DNA of 7,956 nucleotides from Desulfarculaceae bacterium (GTDB lineage Bacteria > Desulfobacterota > Desulfobacteria > Desulfobacterales > Desulfobacteraceae): contig JAIPEK010000097.1 of the NCBI GenBank assembly GCA_021737205.1, positions 1 to 7,956 of the forward strand, read 5' to 3'. The notes under the pieces are model-generated. The model saw nothing but the letters and a program-made list of their open reading frames with translations, ran no database searches and was not told the DNA's origin. Each line of letters begins with the position of its first letter. Position 1 is the first letter of the stretch. This document shows positions 1 to 6,652 of the stretch, piece after piece. The translations under genes and the position numbers were made by a program.

Positions 1-1009
1 TCTCGGTCACATCCACCACGATGGAAAACAGATACGTCTGCCGGTTCATTTGCACAGGGCTGCTGTAAACCTGGACATCCCGGTCACGGCCGTCCGCCAG
101 CCGGTGCCGGAAATGAAACGAGGTTTTCCTCAGCTCAAGAGCACTTTCCATCTCCTCTCTGATCTCTTTATCTCCCATGGGATTGATATCCGACATGTTG
201 AGGTTGATTATCCGGGTGTACTGATATCCGTAATATTCACAGGCAAAATTGTTGGCATCAAGGATCCCCCCGTCCGCCGGATCAATCAGCAGCATCGGAA
301 TTTTCGTTTGATAAAACAGGCTTTTGAACTTGGACTCGCTCTCTTTTATGGCCTTTTCAGTGTCATTGTTCTTTTTGATGTTGTACAGGAGGGTATCGAT
401 TTCCTTTTTTTCGTCCGTCCCCCCGAAATAGATTTCCGGCGGAACGTAGTAAATATTCCGGTCATACAGCCGGTCATTGTATATCAGCCTTGGATGGGCC
501 TTGATGGCCGCCTTGATGATATGGGCGGGGTACCGGTTTTTATCGTACACGCAAAGGGACGTGAACGGATAATGGGGGAACAGATCCCGGTTGATGAGAT
601 TTTCGTAACATATCAGATTTTCCCCGGACACGGTATTTTCCAGGGCAAAGGTGGCCTCCCCTGCCGCACGCAGTCCGTTGAACCCTTCGGACACAGCCTG
701 ATCGGTCAGGTTCTGCCAGATATGAACCGTATGGTCCGGATCGAATCCGCCGCTTGCCGAATAGGACTCGGTCACGTCCAGGAGCACAAGCCGGCCCTTT
801 TCGATATATTCTCGGGCTGCCAGCCCGTTTTCTTCAAAATCCGCCACAATGTCGTCATGGCCGTACGCATCCGTTGCCATGATACACTTTTCATTGTTCT
901 CAAGCCCTTCCCGGATAAACCGGTCCGCCGCCTTGCGGTAGTGGGCCATATCATCGTATATCAGACAGTAATGGGCCCGGGGCTCTGAATACTCAAAAAA
1001 TTCGGTCAT
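1..1009 (-). CDS. MEDS-PAS sensory protein, partial (C-terminus beyond left edge)
   Basis: My translation from the ATG at 1009 gives 336 residues with no stop to base 1, so the gene continues past the left edge. Residues about 11-196 look like a MEDS domain (the sensory domain named from methanogens, methylotrophs and DcmR). It opens with HYCLIYDD (13-20) and a 'FIREGLENNEKCIMAT' helix/strand, and has GENLICYENLI (129-139), SLCVYDKNRYP (151-161) and, at its end, NIYYVPPEIYFG (185-196). A charged helical linker follows (about 200-224). Residues about 225-336 form a PAS domain, starting ESKFKSLFYQT and closing with the usual DVTE. The missing part could be further PAS domains, a histidine kinase, a GGDEF or another output domain; I cannot tell. 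The start is fixed by an in-frame TGA seven codons upstream; the ribosome site is weak (AGGA about 8 bases before the ATG). It follows the receptor gene by 184 bases in the same direction. MEDS domains are thought to bind small organic ligands; that role here is inference. Confidence 0.88.
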   Translation of the reverse strand, partial: MTEFFEYSEPRAHYCLIYDDMAHYRKAADRFIREGLENNEKCIMATDAYGHDDIVADFEENGLAAREYIEKGRLVLLDVTESYSASGGFDPDHTVHIWQNLTDQAVSEGFNGLRAAGEATFALENTVSGENLICYENLINRDLFPHYPFTSLCVYDKNRYPAHIIKAAIKAHPRLIYNDRLYDRNIYYVPPEIYFGGTDEKKEIDTLLYNIKKNNDTEKAIKESESKFKSLFYQTKIPMLLIDPADGGILDANNFACEYYGYQYTRIINLNMSDINPMGDKEIREEMESALELRKTSFHFRHRLADGRDRDVQVYSSPVQMNRQTYLFSIVVDVTE

Positions 1010-1040
1010 TCTTGCAATCCTGAAAAATCAAATGTTTCGC

Positions 1041-1071
1041 TTTTACGGCCGGCATGCCCGGCCGGATAAAA
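1041..1071. other. Imperfect palindrome / hairpin upstream of MEDS-PAS gene
   Basis: CGGCCGG (1046-1052) and CCGGCCG (1058-1064) are perfect complements around the 5-base loop CATGC. Outside them TTTTA (1041-1045) can pair with TAAAA (1067-1071), leaving a 2-base bulge (1065-1066). Neither strand has a T-run directly after the stem, so it is not a standard intrinsic terminator. It lies about 30 bases before the MEDS-PAS start codon. It could be a structured leader, the 3' end of the chemotaxis transcript, or an operator. Confidence 0.5.
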
Positions 1072-1087
1072 CGTGTTTCCGAGTATC

Positions 1088-1116
1088 ACTATCGCAGGGT
1101 TTTATTGTGAAATCAA
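1088..1116 (-). promoter_or_regulatory. Weak candidate sigma70 promoter for MEDS-PAS gene
   Basis: On the minus strand TTGATT (1116-1111) is followed after 17 bases by GATAGT (1093-1088). Each box matches 4 of 6 consensus positions with ideal spacing. It lies about 80 bases before the start codon, in the only intergenic gap of any size. Matches this weak occur by chance, so the call is tentative. No sigma28 or sigma54 box was seen in this gap. Confidence 0.25.
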
Positions 1117-1144
1117 CCCCTTTGCCGTTGCAGTTCGAGGGCGG

Positions 1145-1179
1145 TATGGAAAGCCGGGCCGCATGAACCGGATTCCATA
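1145..1179 (-). other. Inverted repeat just after the receptor stop codon
   Basis: TATGGAA (1145-1151) pairs with TTCCATA (1173-1179). Inside it, CCGG (1154-1157) pairs with CCGG (1168-1171) around a 10-base loop, so a two-part stem of 11 pairs can form. It begins about 15 bases after the receptor stop codon. No U-tract follows, so it is not a classical Rho-independent terminator. It may protect the 3' end of the operon transcript or assist Rho-dependent termination. Confidence 0.4.
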
Positions 1180-1193
1180 GAAGCGAGACCGTA

Positions 1194-3581
1194 TCAGAAG
1201 CTGGAAAAATCCGTTTCATCCTCTTCATCCATGGGGATGACATCATCGGACTTCACCTCTTTTTTACGGGGAATACTGCGGGGATTGTTCCCCCCGGTCT
1301 GTTTTCCGCCGTCCGAACCCAGCTGCCTCTGCTGCCGGCTGCCGCCGTTCGATCTCGATGCCCGGGGTTGTTGTTGTCCGCCGTGCCCGGTATGATCATC
1401 ACTTCCGGCCGCACCCACCAGTGCGACCAGCTGATCCACCATCTGTTTCATCCGGTCGGCCTGGGCGTTCATCTCCTCGGATGCACCGGCCGCTTCTTCG
1501 GCATTGGCCGCATTCTGCTGGGTAACCTTGTCCATGTCCGCCACAGCCGTGTTGATCTGATCAATGCCCCGGGTCTGCTCGTTGGAGGCCGCATTGATCT
1601 CTCCCACAAGTTCACCGACTTTTTGGGAACTTTCCTCCACCTTCTTGAAACTCTCCTTGGCAGAGGTGGTCATTCGAGCGCCTTCATCGATCTTGGCCAC
1701 GGTGCCCTCGATCAGTCCGGCGGTATTTTTAGCCGCCTCGGCCGCACGCATGGCCAGATTCCGGACCTCGTCCGCCACCACGGCGAACCCGGCACCTGCC
1801 TCACCGGCCCGTGCCGCCTCCACTGCGGCATTCAGGGCCAGAAGGTTCGTCTGGAAAGCGATTTCATCTATATCCTTGATGATCTTGGAAATTTCGGAAC
1901 TTGCGTTGGAAATCTCTTCCATGGAACCGCTCAGGCTTTCCATGGAATCGTTGGCCTCTGCGATCACACGGACCGTCTCTTTCATCATTGTATCACCCTG
2001 GGTGGCGTTCTCCGCATTCTGCCGGGTCATTGACGCCATCTCCTCCAGGGAGGAGGAGGTCTCTTCAAGGGAAGAAGCCTGCTCCGAGGCCCCTTCGGCA
2101 AGGGTCTGGCTGGAGGAGGACACCTGGCCGGATGCAGATGCCACCTGGGCGGCACCGCTGTTCAGGCCTTCGATGATTCTGGTCAGTGCGGTGGTAATCC
2201 CCCGGGTGATGAAAAAGGCCAGAAGAATTCCGGCCACCACGGCAGCCGACCCGACAATAATCACGTTCCGTTTGGTGGATTGCGCCGCATCAAGCATTTC
2301 CACATCCGTCATAATGTGTTCCTTGGCCTCGCTTCGAAGATCCGTAAGAATTTTCTGCACATTGTGAAGGGATGGAAGGGTCTGTTCGGCATAAATATTC
2401 CGGGCGGCCCGCATGCCCTCCAGGTTTTCTTTCGCCCGTTCCTGCAGATTTGCCAGAAGTGTCTGCGTCTCTTCCAGGGCCGGAAGCGTGCGTTTTTCAA
2501 AAATTTCCCTGGCTTTCATCTGGGCCTGAACATTTTTATTTTCAAGCTGTATGACATGGGAAAAGTGTTCCTCGATCATTTGGAGGGCAGGAACCGTCTT
2601 GCTTTCATACATCATCAGCTTTTCTTCTTTTGAATACAACCCTTTGATCTTTACCACGCTTTTATGAAGGGTGCGGTGTAACGGGATCAGTTCGCTTAAA
2701 GCACTTCCAAACTCGGGCCATGTCTGCATCAGCTTCCGTGTCTTATCACTGTTGAGCCACCTGCCGAAGGCGCACTGCTCCGGATCGGTTTCCACCTCTA
2801 TCTTCTTTTCCTTTACAATGGATTGCAGCACATTCCGGGCCCATTTCCTGTGATCGTTAAGCCGGGCGCGCAGCACATTGATCAGCCCCGGATGTTTCCG
2901 CCGCCAGATATCCTGAATGGCGATCGCCGATTCATGAAGCCGTTTGTGGGGCTCCCGGATCCTCTCGATAAGCTCGGCAAACCGGGCATCCGACTTCCTC
3001 AGCTCCCTGCCCTTTTCTCCATACATAAACCGGCCCAGGGAACAGGCGTGGTCATCCGTGGTAATTTCGAGTTTTTCCGGATTCTCGGCAAATATTCCCT
3101 GTACCTTGTTGATCCATTCCAGGTGATCGACTTCCTTGGCGGTAAAAAACGCCGGAAGATCCGCATCCGCCTGTTTGAAAAGTTTTTTGATCTTTATGGC
3201 CGATCCGTGAAGCTGTTTATGGGGTTCCTCGATCCGGTCGAGAATCGGCGCAAGAGAGGGGATCTGTTTTTCCGCAAACTCCCTCCCCTCACCGTAGTAC
3301 CATTTGCCGAAACCGCATTTGTGCGGATCAGTCTGAACGGCAAGCTCGGTAGTATCATCATCGTTGAGAAAATTGGCCACGTGCGAGGCCCAGTTGAGAT
3401 GGTCCACTTCCTTCTGGGCCAGTGTCCCGTCCAGTTTGTTGCCGTCGATCACCTCTTTTGCGTTCCGGACGATTTTCCCGACCCCTGAATTGGTCAGGAA
3501 AACAAGGGCGACCAGGAGAATCAAGGTCAAACCGAAACCCGCGGAAATTTTTTTCCCGATTGTCATATTGCGCCACTTCAT
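1194..3581 (-). CDS. Methyl-accepting chemotaxis protein with three tandem CZB zinc-binding domains
   Basis: This is a 795-residue receptor. TM1 is at about 12-30 and TM2 at about 439-458, so residues 31-438 should be periplasmic. Three CZB domains follow each other at about 56-135, 148-227 and 239-318. Each keeps the His-Cys-His-His zinc ligands: H61/C89/H121/H125, H153/C180/H212/H216 and H244/C270/H302/H306, with Cx[FL]Gx[WF] around the Cys. These are the only cysteines in the protein. Residues 325-433 hold three 36-residue helical repeats marked T[VL]P[AS]L (T329, T365, T401). After TM2 there is no full HAMP domain. The signalling hairpin tip is at about 574-600 (QTNLLALNAAVEAARAGE), with methylation-like Glu pairs at 506-507 and 695-696. 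A Gly/Gln/Arg-rich tail (about 725-780) ends in acidic residues and DFSSF, which fits the CheR/CheB tether pattern x-[HFYW]-x-x-[HFYW]. The start has a strong AAGGAGG four bases upstream and lies 15 bases after cheY. CZB domains are known to sense zinc or oxidants such as hypochlorite; the ligand here is inferred. Confidence 0.95.
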   Translation of the reverse strand: MKWRNMTIGKKISAGFGLTLILLVALVFLTNSGVGKIVRNAKEVIDGNKLDGTLAQKEVDHLNWASHVANFLNDDDTTELAVQTDPHKCGFGKWYYGEGREFAEKQIPSLAPILDRIEEPHKQLHGSAIKIKKLFKQADADLPAFFTAKEVDHLEWINKVQGIFAENPEKLEITTDDHACSLGRFMYGEKGRELRKSDARFAELIERIREPHKRLHESAIAIQDIWRRKHPGLINVLRARLNDHRKWARNVLQSIVKEKKIEVETDPEQCAFGRWLNSDKTRKLMQTWPEFGSALSELIPLHRTLHKSVVKIKGLYSKEEKLMMYESKTVPALQMIEEHFSHVIQLENKNVQAQMKAREIFEKRTLPALEETQTLLANLQERAKENLEGMRAARNIYAEQTLPSLHNVQKILTDLRSEAKEHIMTDVEMLDAAQSTKRNVIIVGSAAVVAGILLAFFITRGITTALTRIIEGLNSGAAQVASASGQVSSSSQTLAEGASEQASSLEETSSSLEEMASMTRQNAENATQGDTMMKETVRVIAEANDSMESLSGSMEEISNASSEISKIIKDIDEIAFQTNLLALNAAVEAARAGEAGAGFAVVADEVRNLAMRAAEAAKNTAGLIEGTVAKIDEGARMTTSAKESFKKVEESSQKVGELVGEINAASNEQTRGIDQINTAVADMDKVTQQNAANAEEAAGASEEMNAQADRMKQMVDQLVALVGAAGSDDHTGHGGQQQPRASRSNGGSRQQRQLGSDGGKQTGGNNPRSIPRKKEVKSDDVIPMDEEDETDFSSF

Positions 3582-3585
3582 TGTG

Positions 3586-3592
3586 CCTCCTT
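3586..3592 (-). promoter_or_regulatory. Ribosome binding site of the CZB receptor
   Basis: AAGGAGG on the minus strand ends 4 bases before the ATG at 3581. It is the strongest Shine-Dalgarno match in the window and fixes the start. It sits in the 15-base gap after cheY, whose TAG is directly followed by an in-frame TAA. Confidence 0.8.
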
Positions 3593-3596
3593 CTTA

Positions 3597-3983
3597 CTAC
3601 AGAAACCCCGCCTTTTTTATCTTTTCCTGAACCGACTCTTTGGTGAACGGTTTGATGATATACGCGCTGATTCCAAGTTTCATCGTCTCGAGTATCACTT
3701 CCTTGGTATTGACGGTGGTCACCATGATAACCGGGGTATCTTTCACATCCGCATCCGCACGTATTGCTTTTAAAAGATCGAGCCCGGACATCTGGGGCAT
3801 TTCCATGTCCGAGATCACCAGCTCGAATCGCTCCTTTTCCTCACCTTCGAATTCGGCCTTGATCTGGAACCAGGCATCGTTTCCATCCGTCGCCTCGGTG
3901 AGGTCATTGAACCCGAGGGAAGTAAGAATGTCCACCATGGCACCTCTCACCGAGTCCTTGTCATCCACCACCAGTACTTTCAT
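3597..3983 (-). CDS. cheY: CheY-type single-domain response regulator
   Basis: This 128-residue receiver domain has no output domain. It takes phosphate from CheA and would carry the signal to the flagellar motor or another target in the cytoplasm. The active site is complete: acidic pair D7/D8, phospho-acceptor D59 in VISDMEMP, T89, aromatic switch Y108 and K111 in YIIKPF (E. coli D12/D13, D57, T87, Y106, K109). The residue two after the acceptor Asp is Glu (E61), where E. coli CheY has Asn; variation at this site is known to affect phosphate lifetime. The ATG at 3983 is chosen because MKVLVVDD is the usual receiver start and AGGAG lies 5 bases upstream. An in-frame ATG at 4034 would only add 17 residues inside cheA. 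The ATG overlaps the cheA stop as ATGA, which suggests coupled translation. No CheZ or CheC phosphatase is in the window. Confidence 0.95.
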   Translation of the reverse strand: MKVLVVDDKDSVRGAMVDILTSLGFNDLTEATDGNDAWFQIKAEFEGEEKERFELVISDMEMPQMSGLDLLKAIRADADVKDTPVIMVTTVNTKEVILETMKLGISAYIIKPFTKESVQEKIKKAGFL

Positions 3984-6652
3984 TGTGTCTCCTTTCCTGT
4001 TTCCATTTTTCCGCCGATCCTGCCGGCGATCCATTCCATGTCAAGTACCTGGACAATAGTGTCCTCAAGAAAAAACTTGTCCAGGATCCCTTCCGCTGTT
4101 TTTCCCTCGGTGCCGGTAAACTCGGCAACCTCCATAATATCCTGTATATCCTGAACGATGATCCCTGCATGAAAGGGCATATGTTTGGGGATGACCACAT
4201 ACACATGCTCTTTTTCCGCCGGTTCCATGGAACAGGCCGGCACAAGCTCGTCAAGGGTAAAAAGGATCATCTCTTTCCCGTCGTATTCCATATAGGAGAG
4301 ACCGGATGCGGATTTGATTTTTCTACTTTCCACAAGCTCCAGCCGCCTCACTGATTCAAGCCGTACGGCGAAGAATTCCGTCTCACAAGTGTTGAACACC
4401 AGCACACTCTGTTTATCATCCGGTCCGCGGGCCTGACCGGCATTGGAAAGCCTGCGCTGCTCTTCCTGATTAACCGCGTCGAAACGGAATCCCGCCATTC
4501 CGGCGATGCCGCCCACATCCAGAATCATGATCACCCTGCCGTCCCCGAGAATGGTGGCCCCGCTGAAACACCGGCACTCTTTGATGTAATCGGAAAGCGG
4601 CTCCACAACAATTTCCTCGTTATCATGTAAATCATCCACACACAGGCCGAACCGGTTCGCCCCCGTTTTGACGATCACGATATACCCGGAATCCCGATCC
4701 TGCTTTCTTCGTCCATCCGGGTTCGTTCTCGAATCCTTATGCGGGGAGATATCCGAGGATTCCTGCCGCCGGTCTGCGATGCGTTTTCTCCTGTCCACAC
4801 GTTTTTCACCGGTTTCGGGGTCTGTATAAAAGGTTTCCATTCCGAGGGTCGTGCCGAGCCGGACCACCGGAACCAGACTGTCGCGCAGTCTCAGCACCTC
4901 CGCCCCCCTGATCTGCTCCACACGGGTTCCTAGCTCTCCCGGCCGGTAATAAAACACCTCGCTGACATTCACCTGGGGGATTGCGAACCGCAATTCACCC
5001 GATTCGATGATCAGGGCCGGGATGATGGCCAGGGTCAGGGGGATAATCAGCTGTACCCTGGTGCCGGCGTCCGGTTCGGAACCTATCTCCACAGTCCCCC
5101 GGATCTTTTCCAGATTACTTTTGACCACGTCCATGCCCACGCCGCGGCCGGACACATCAGTAATTTCACTTGACGTGGAAAATCCCGGGGCAAAGATCAG
5201 GTTCACTTTCTCTCTGTCGGTCATATTTTCCACCTGGGCGGCTGTTACAAGCTCTTTTTCCACAGCCTTTGCCGCAACTTTTTCCGGATCGATGCCGCTG
5301 CCGTCGTCACTGATGCGTATATGCACATGCCCGCCCTGGTGAAAGGCTTTAACCCGGATCATCCCGGTTTCCGGCTTTCCGGCGGCAACCCGCTCGGCAG
5401 GGGACTCAAGCCCGTGGTCCACGCAGTTTCGGATCAGGTGGGTAAAAGGGTTGGTCAAGTGCTCGATCACGTTCCGGTCCAGTTCGGTTTCCCCGCCTTC
5501 AGTGATATACTCCACTTTTTTTTCAAGGGCCCGGGCCGTATCCCGGACGGTCCGCTTGAATTTGGAAAACAGGCCGGCAACCGGCTGCATCCGCATCTGC
5601 ATGATATCTTCCTGGATTTCCGTGGTTACCATGTTCAGATTCTGCATGACCGAATTGAGAGACTCATCCTGGGCGGCGTACTGTTCAATAAAGGGGCGAA
5701 GCTGATTTCGGCTGAGCACCAGTTCACCGGCCCGGTTCATGAGTCTTGTCAAAAGCTCTACATTGATCCGCACCGTTTTGGGACCGGACTTCTGCGCCGG
5801 TTCGGCACTCTTTTCCCCGGATGTTTTCCCGCCCGAACCCGCCGTTTCTTTCGCCGGTTCTTCAGAAGGAGGTTCCCTTTCCTTTTCCCGAGGCTCCCCT
5901 GCGTCGGTCTTCTCGAAAGCCTCGGTTGCAGAATCGGCGCTGAGCCCGACAATCCGGTCTTCCGGAAGTTCAAGCACCTGGACGACAAATTCGGGTTCCA
6001 GAATGGTGGCAAGCACAAACAGCGGTTCCCCGTCCTCCCGGCTATACAGAATTTCACCGCTTTGCTCCATATCCGCCCGGATACCCGGGATATCCCGTTT
6101 TGAAAGATCCTCGGGTTTCACGCGGACAAGATATACATAATCACCCTTGTCCGAAGCCGCCTTCAGGGCGGCCGGGTCTAAACCTTCGGGCAGCGCCGAA
6201 GGTCCCTCGGGTGACGGGCCTTCCCGCTCCGCCTCTTTTCCGCCGGTTTCTCCTTCTCCAACCTCACCGGACCGGATCCTCTCGAGCCGGTCCTCCTCCT
6301 CCTTAAACGCAACCGGTTCGTTTGAATCCGAGCTTGCGGCTATCCGCCCGAGCCTGTCAAAACCGGCAAGCAGGGCATCCACCACATCAGCCGTTATGGC
6401 AAGTGTATGTTCTCTGAGCTGCATGAGCACGTTTTCCATGGAATGGCTCAGCCGGCTCAGATCTTCAAGTCCCAGGAACCCGGCTCCACCCTTGATGCTG
6501 TGGATGGCCCGGAATGCCCGGTTGATCAATTCATCATCCGTTTCAGCACCCTTGTTTTCCATTTCGAGAAGTGCCGATTCCAGGTGTTCCAGATCTTCCA
6601 TGATCTCTTCCATGAATTCGGAAGAGTGCGGTGACATTCCGTCATCATTCAT
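3980..6652 (-). CDS. cheA: Chemotaxis histidine kinase CheA with tandem CheW-like domains
   Basis: At 890 residues this is much longer than E. coli CheA (654). The P1 HPt domain (about 10-108) carries the phospho-accepting H51 in RAIHSIKGGAGF. A Glu/Pro-rich linker leads to a small alpha/beta segment at 170-240 in the place of P2, and a second charged linker follows (241-292). P3 dimerisation is at about 293-360. The P4 ATPase has an N box HLIRNCVDHGLE (N409), G1 DDGSGID (449-455), F box FAPGFSTS (487-494) and G2 GRGVGMD (502-508). P5, the CheW-like regulatory domain, runs about 535-720 and includes ILGDGRV; it is interrupted by a highly charged insert at about 607-655. A second CheW-like domain occupies about 748-880. 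A CxC pair (C693/C695) lies in P5. The start overlaps the cheW stop as ATGA, with GGGGAGG 4 bases upstream; the end overlaps the cheY start in the same way. All catalytic boxes look intact, so an active kinase is expected. Confidence 0.96.
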   Translation of the reverse strand: MNDDGMSPHSSEFMEEIMEDLEHLESALLEMENKGAETDDELINRAFRAIHSIKGGAGFLGLEDLSRLSHSMENVLMQLREHTLAITADVVDALLAGFDRLGRIAASSDSNEPVAFKEEEDRLERIRSGEVGEGETGGKEAEREGPSPEGPSALPEGLDPAALKAASDKGDYVYLVRVKPEDLSKRDIPGIRADMEQSGEILYSREDGEPLFVLATILEPEFVVQVLELPEDRIVGLSADSATEAFEKTDAGEPREKEREPPSEEPAKETAGSGGKTSGEKSAEPAQKSGPKTVRINVELLTRLMNRAGELVLSRNQLRPFIEQYAAQDESLNSVMQNLNMVTTEIQEDIMQMRMQPVAGLFSKFKRTVRDTARALEKKVEYITEGGETELDRNVIEHLTNPFTHLIRNCVDHGLESPAERVAAGKPETGMIRVKAFHQGGHVHIRISDDGSGIDPEKVAAKAVEKELVTAAQVENMTDREKVNLIFAPGFSTSSEITDVSGRGVGMDVVKSNLEKIRGTVEIGSEPDAGTRVQLIIPLTLAIIPALIIESGELRFAIPQVNVSEVFYYRPGELGTRVEQIRGAEVLRLRDSLVPVVRLGTTLGMETFYTDPETGEKRVDRRKRIADRRQESSDISPHKDSRTNPDGRRKQDRDSGYIVIVKTGANRFGLCVDDLHDNEEIVVEPLSDYIKECRCFSGATILGDGRVIMILDVGGIAGMAGFRFDAVNQEEQRRLSNAGQARGPDDKQSVLVFNTCETEFFAVRLESVRRLELVESRKIKSASGLSYMEYDGKEMILFTLDELVPACSMEPAEKEHVYVVIPKHMPFHAGIIVQDIQDIMEVAEFTGTEGKTAEGILDKFFLEDTIVQVLDMEWIAGRIGGKMETGKETQ
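3989..3997 (-). promoter_or_regulatory. Ribosome binding site of cheY, inside the end of cheA
   Basis: GGAAAGGAG on the minus strand ends 5 bases before the cheY ATG at 3983. It is made of the last coding triplets of cheA, so ribosomes finishing cheA can restart on cheY. It settles the cheY start against the in-frame upstream ATG at 4034. Confidence 0.75.

Noticed and set aside
407..430. Possible frameshift at the G/A-rich run in the MEDS-PAS gene
   Set aside because: Careful reading gives six G residues and one continuous frame from the MEDS end (YVPPEIYFGG) into the linker and PAS domain; the apparent shift was a counting error.
50..988. Plus-strand open frame of 312 codons
   Set aside because: It is antisense to the MEDS-PAS gene. 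The minus-strand frame is open across 1-1009 and gives recognisable MEDS and PAS motifs; the plus translation resembles no family I know.
1041..1071. Rho-independent terminator
   Set aside because: The GC stem is strong, but no T-run follows it on either strand, so it is listed as a palindrome instead.
1043..1246. Small minus-strand open frame across the receptor stop codon
   Set aside because: It starts inside the receptor gene in another frame and runs into the hairpin region; no good ribosome site and no recognisable protein.
1564..2367. Plus-strand open frame of 267 codons
   Set aside because: It is the antisense of the receptor signalling domain. Its Ser/Ala/Arg-rich composition is typical of a shadow of GC-rich helical coding sequence.
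3597..4034. Longer cheY starting at the ATG at 4034
   Set aside because: The extra 17 residues are basic, fall inside cheA and have no ribosome site. The ATG at 3983 has AGGAG 5 bases upstream and begins at the usual first receiver strand.
5321..6103. Plus-strand open frame of 260 codons
   Set aside because: It lies wholly opposite cheA (P2 to P4 region), and its composition and lack of motifs mark it as a shadow.
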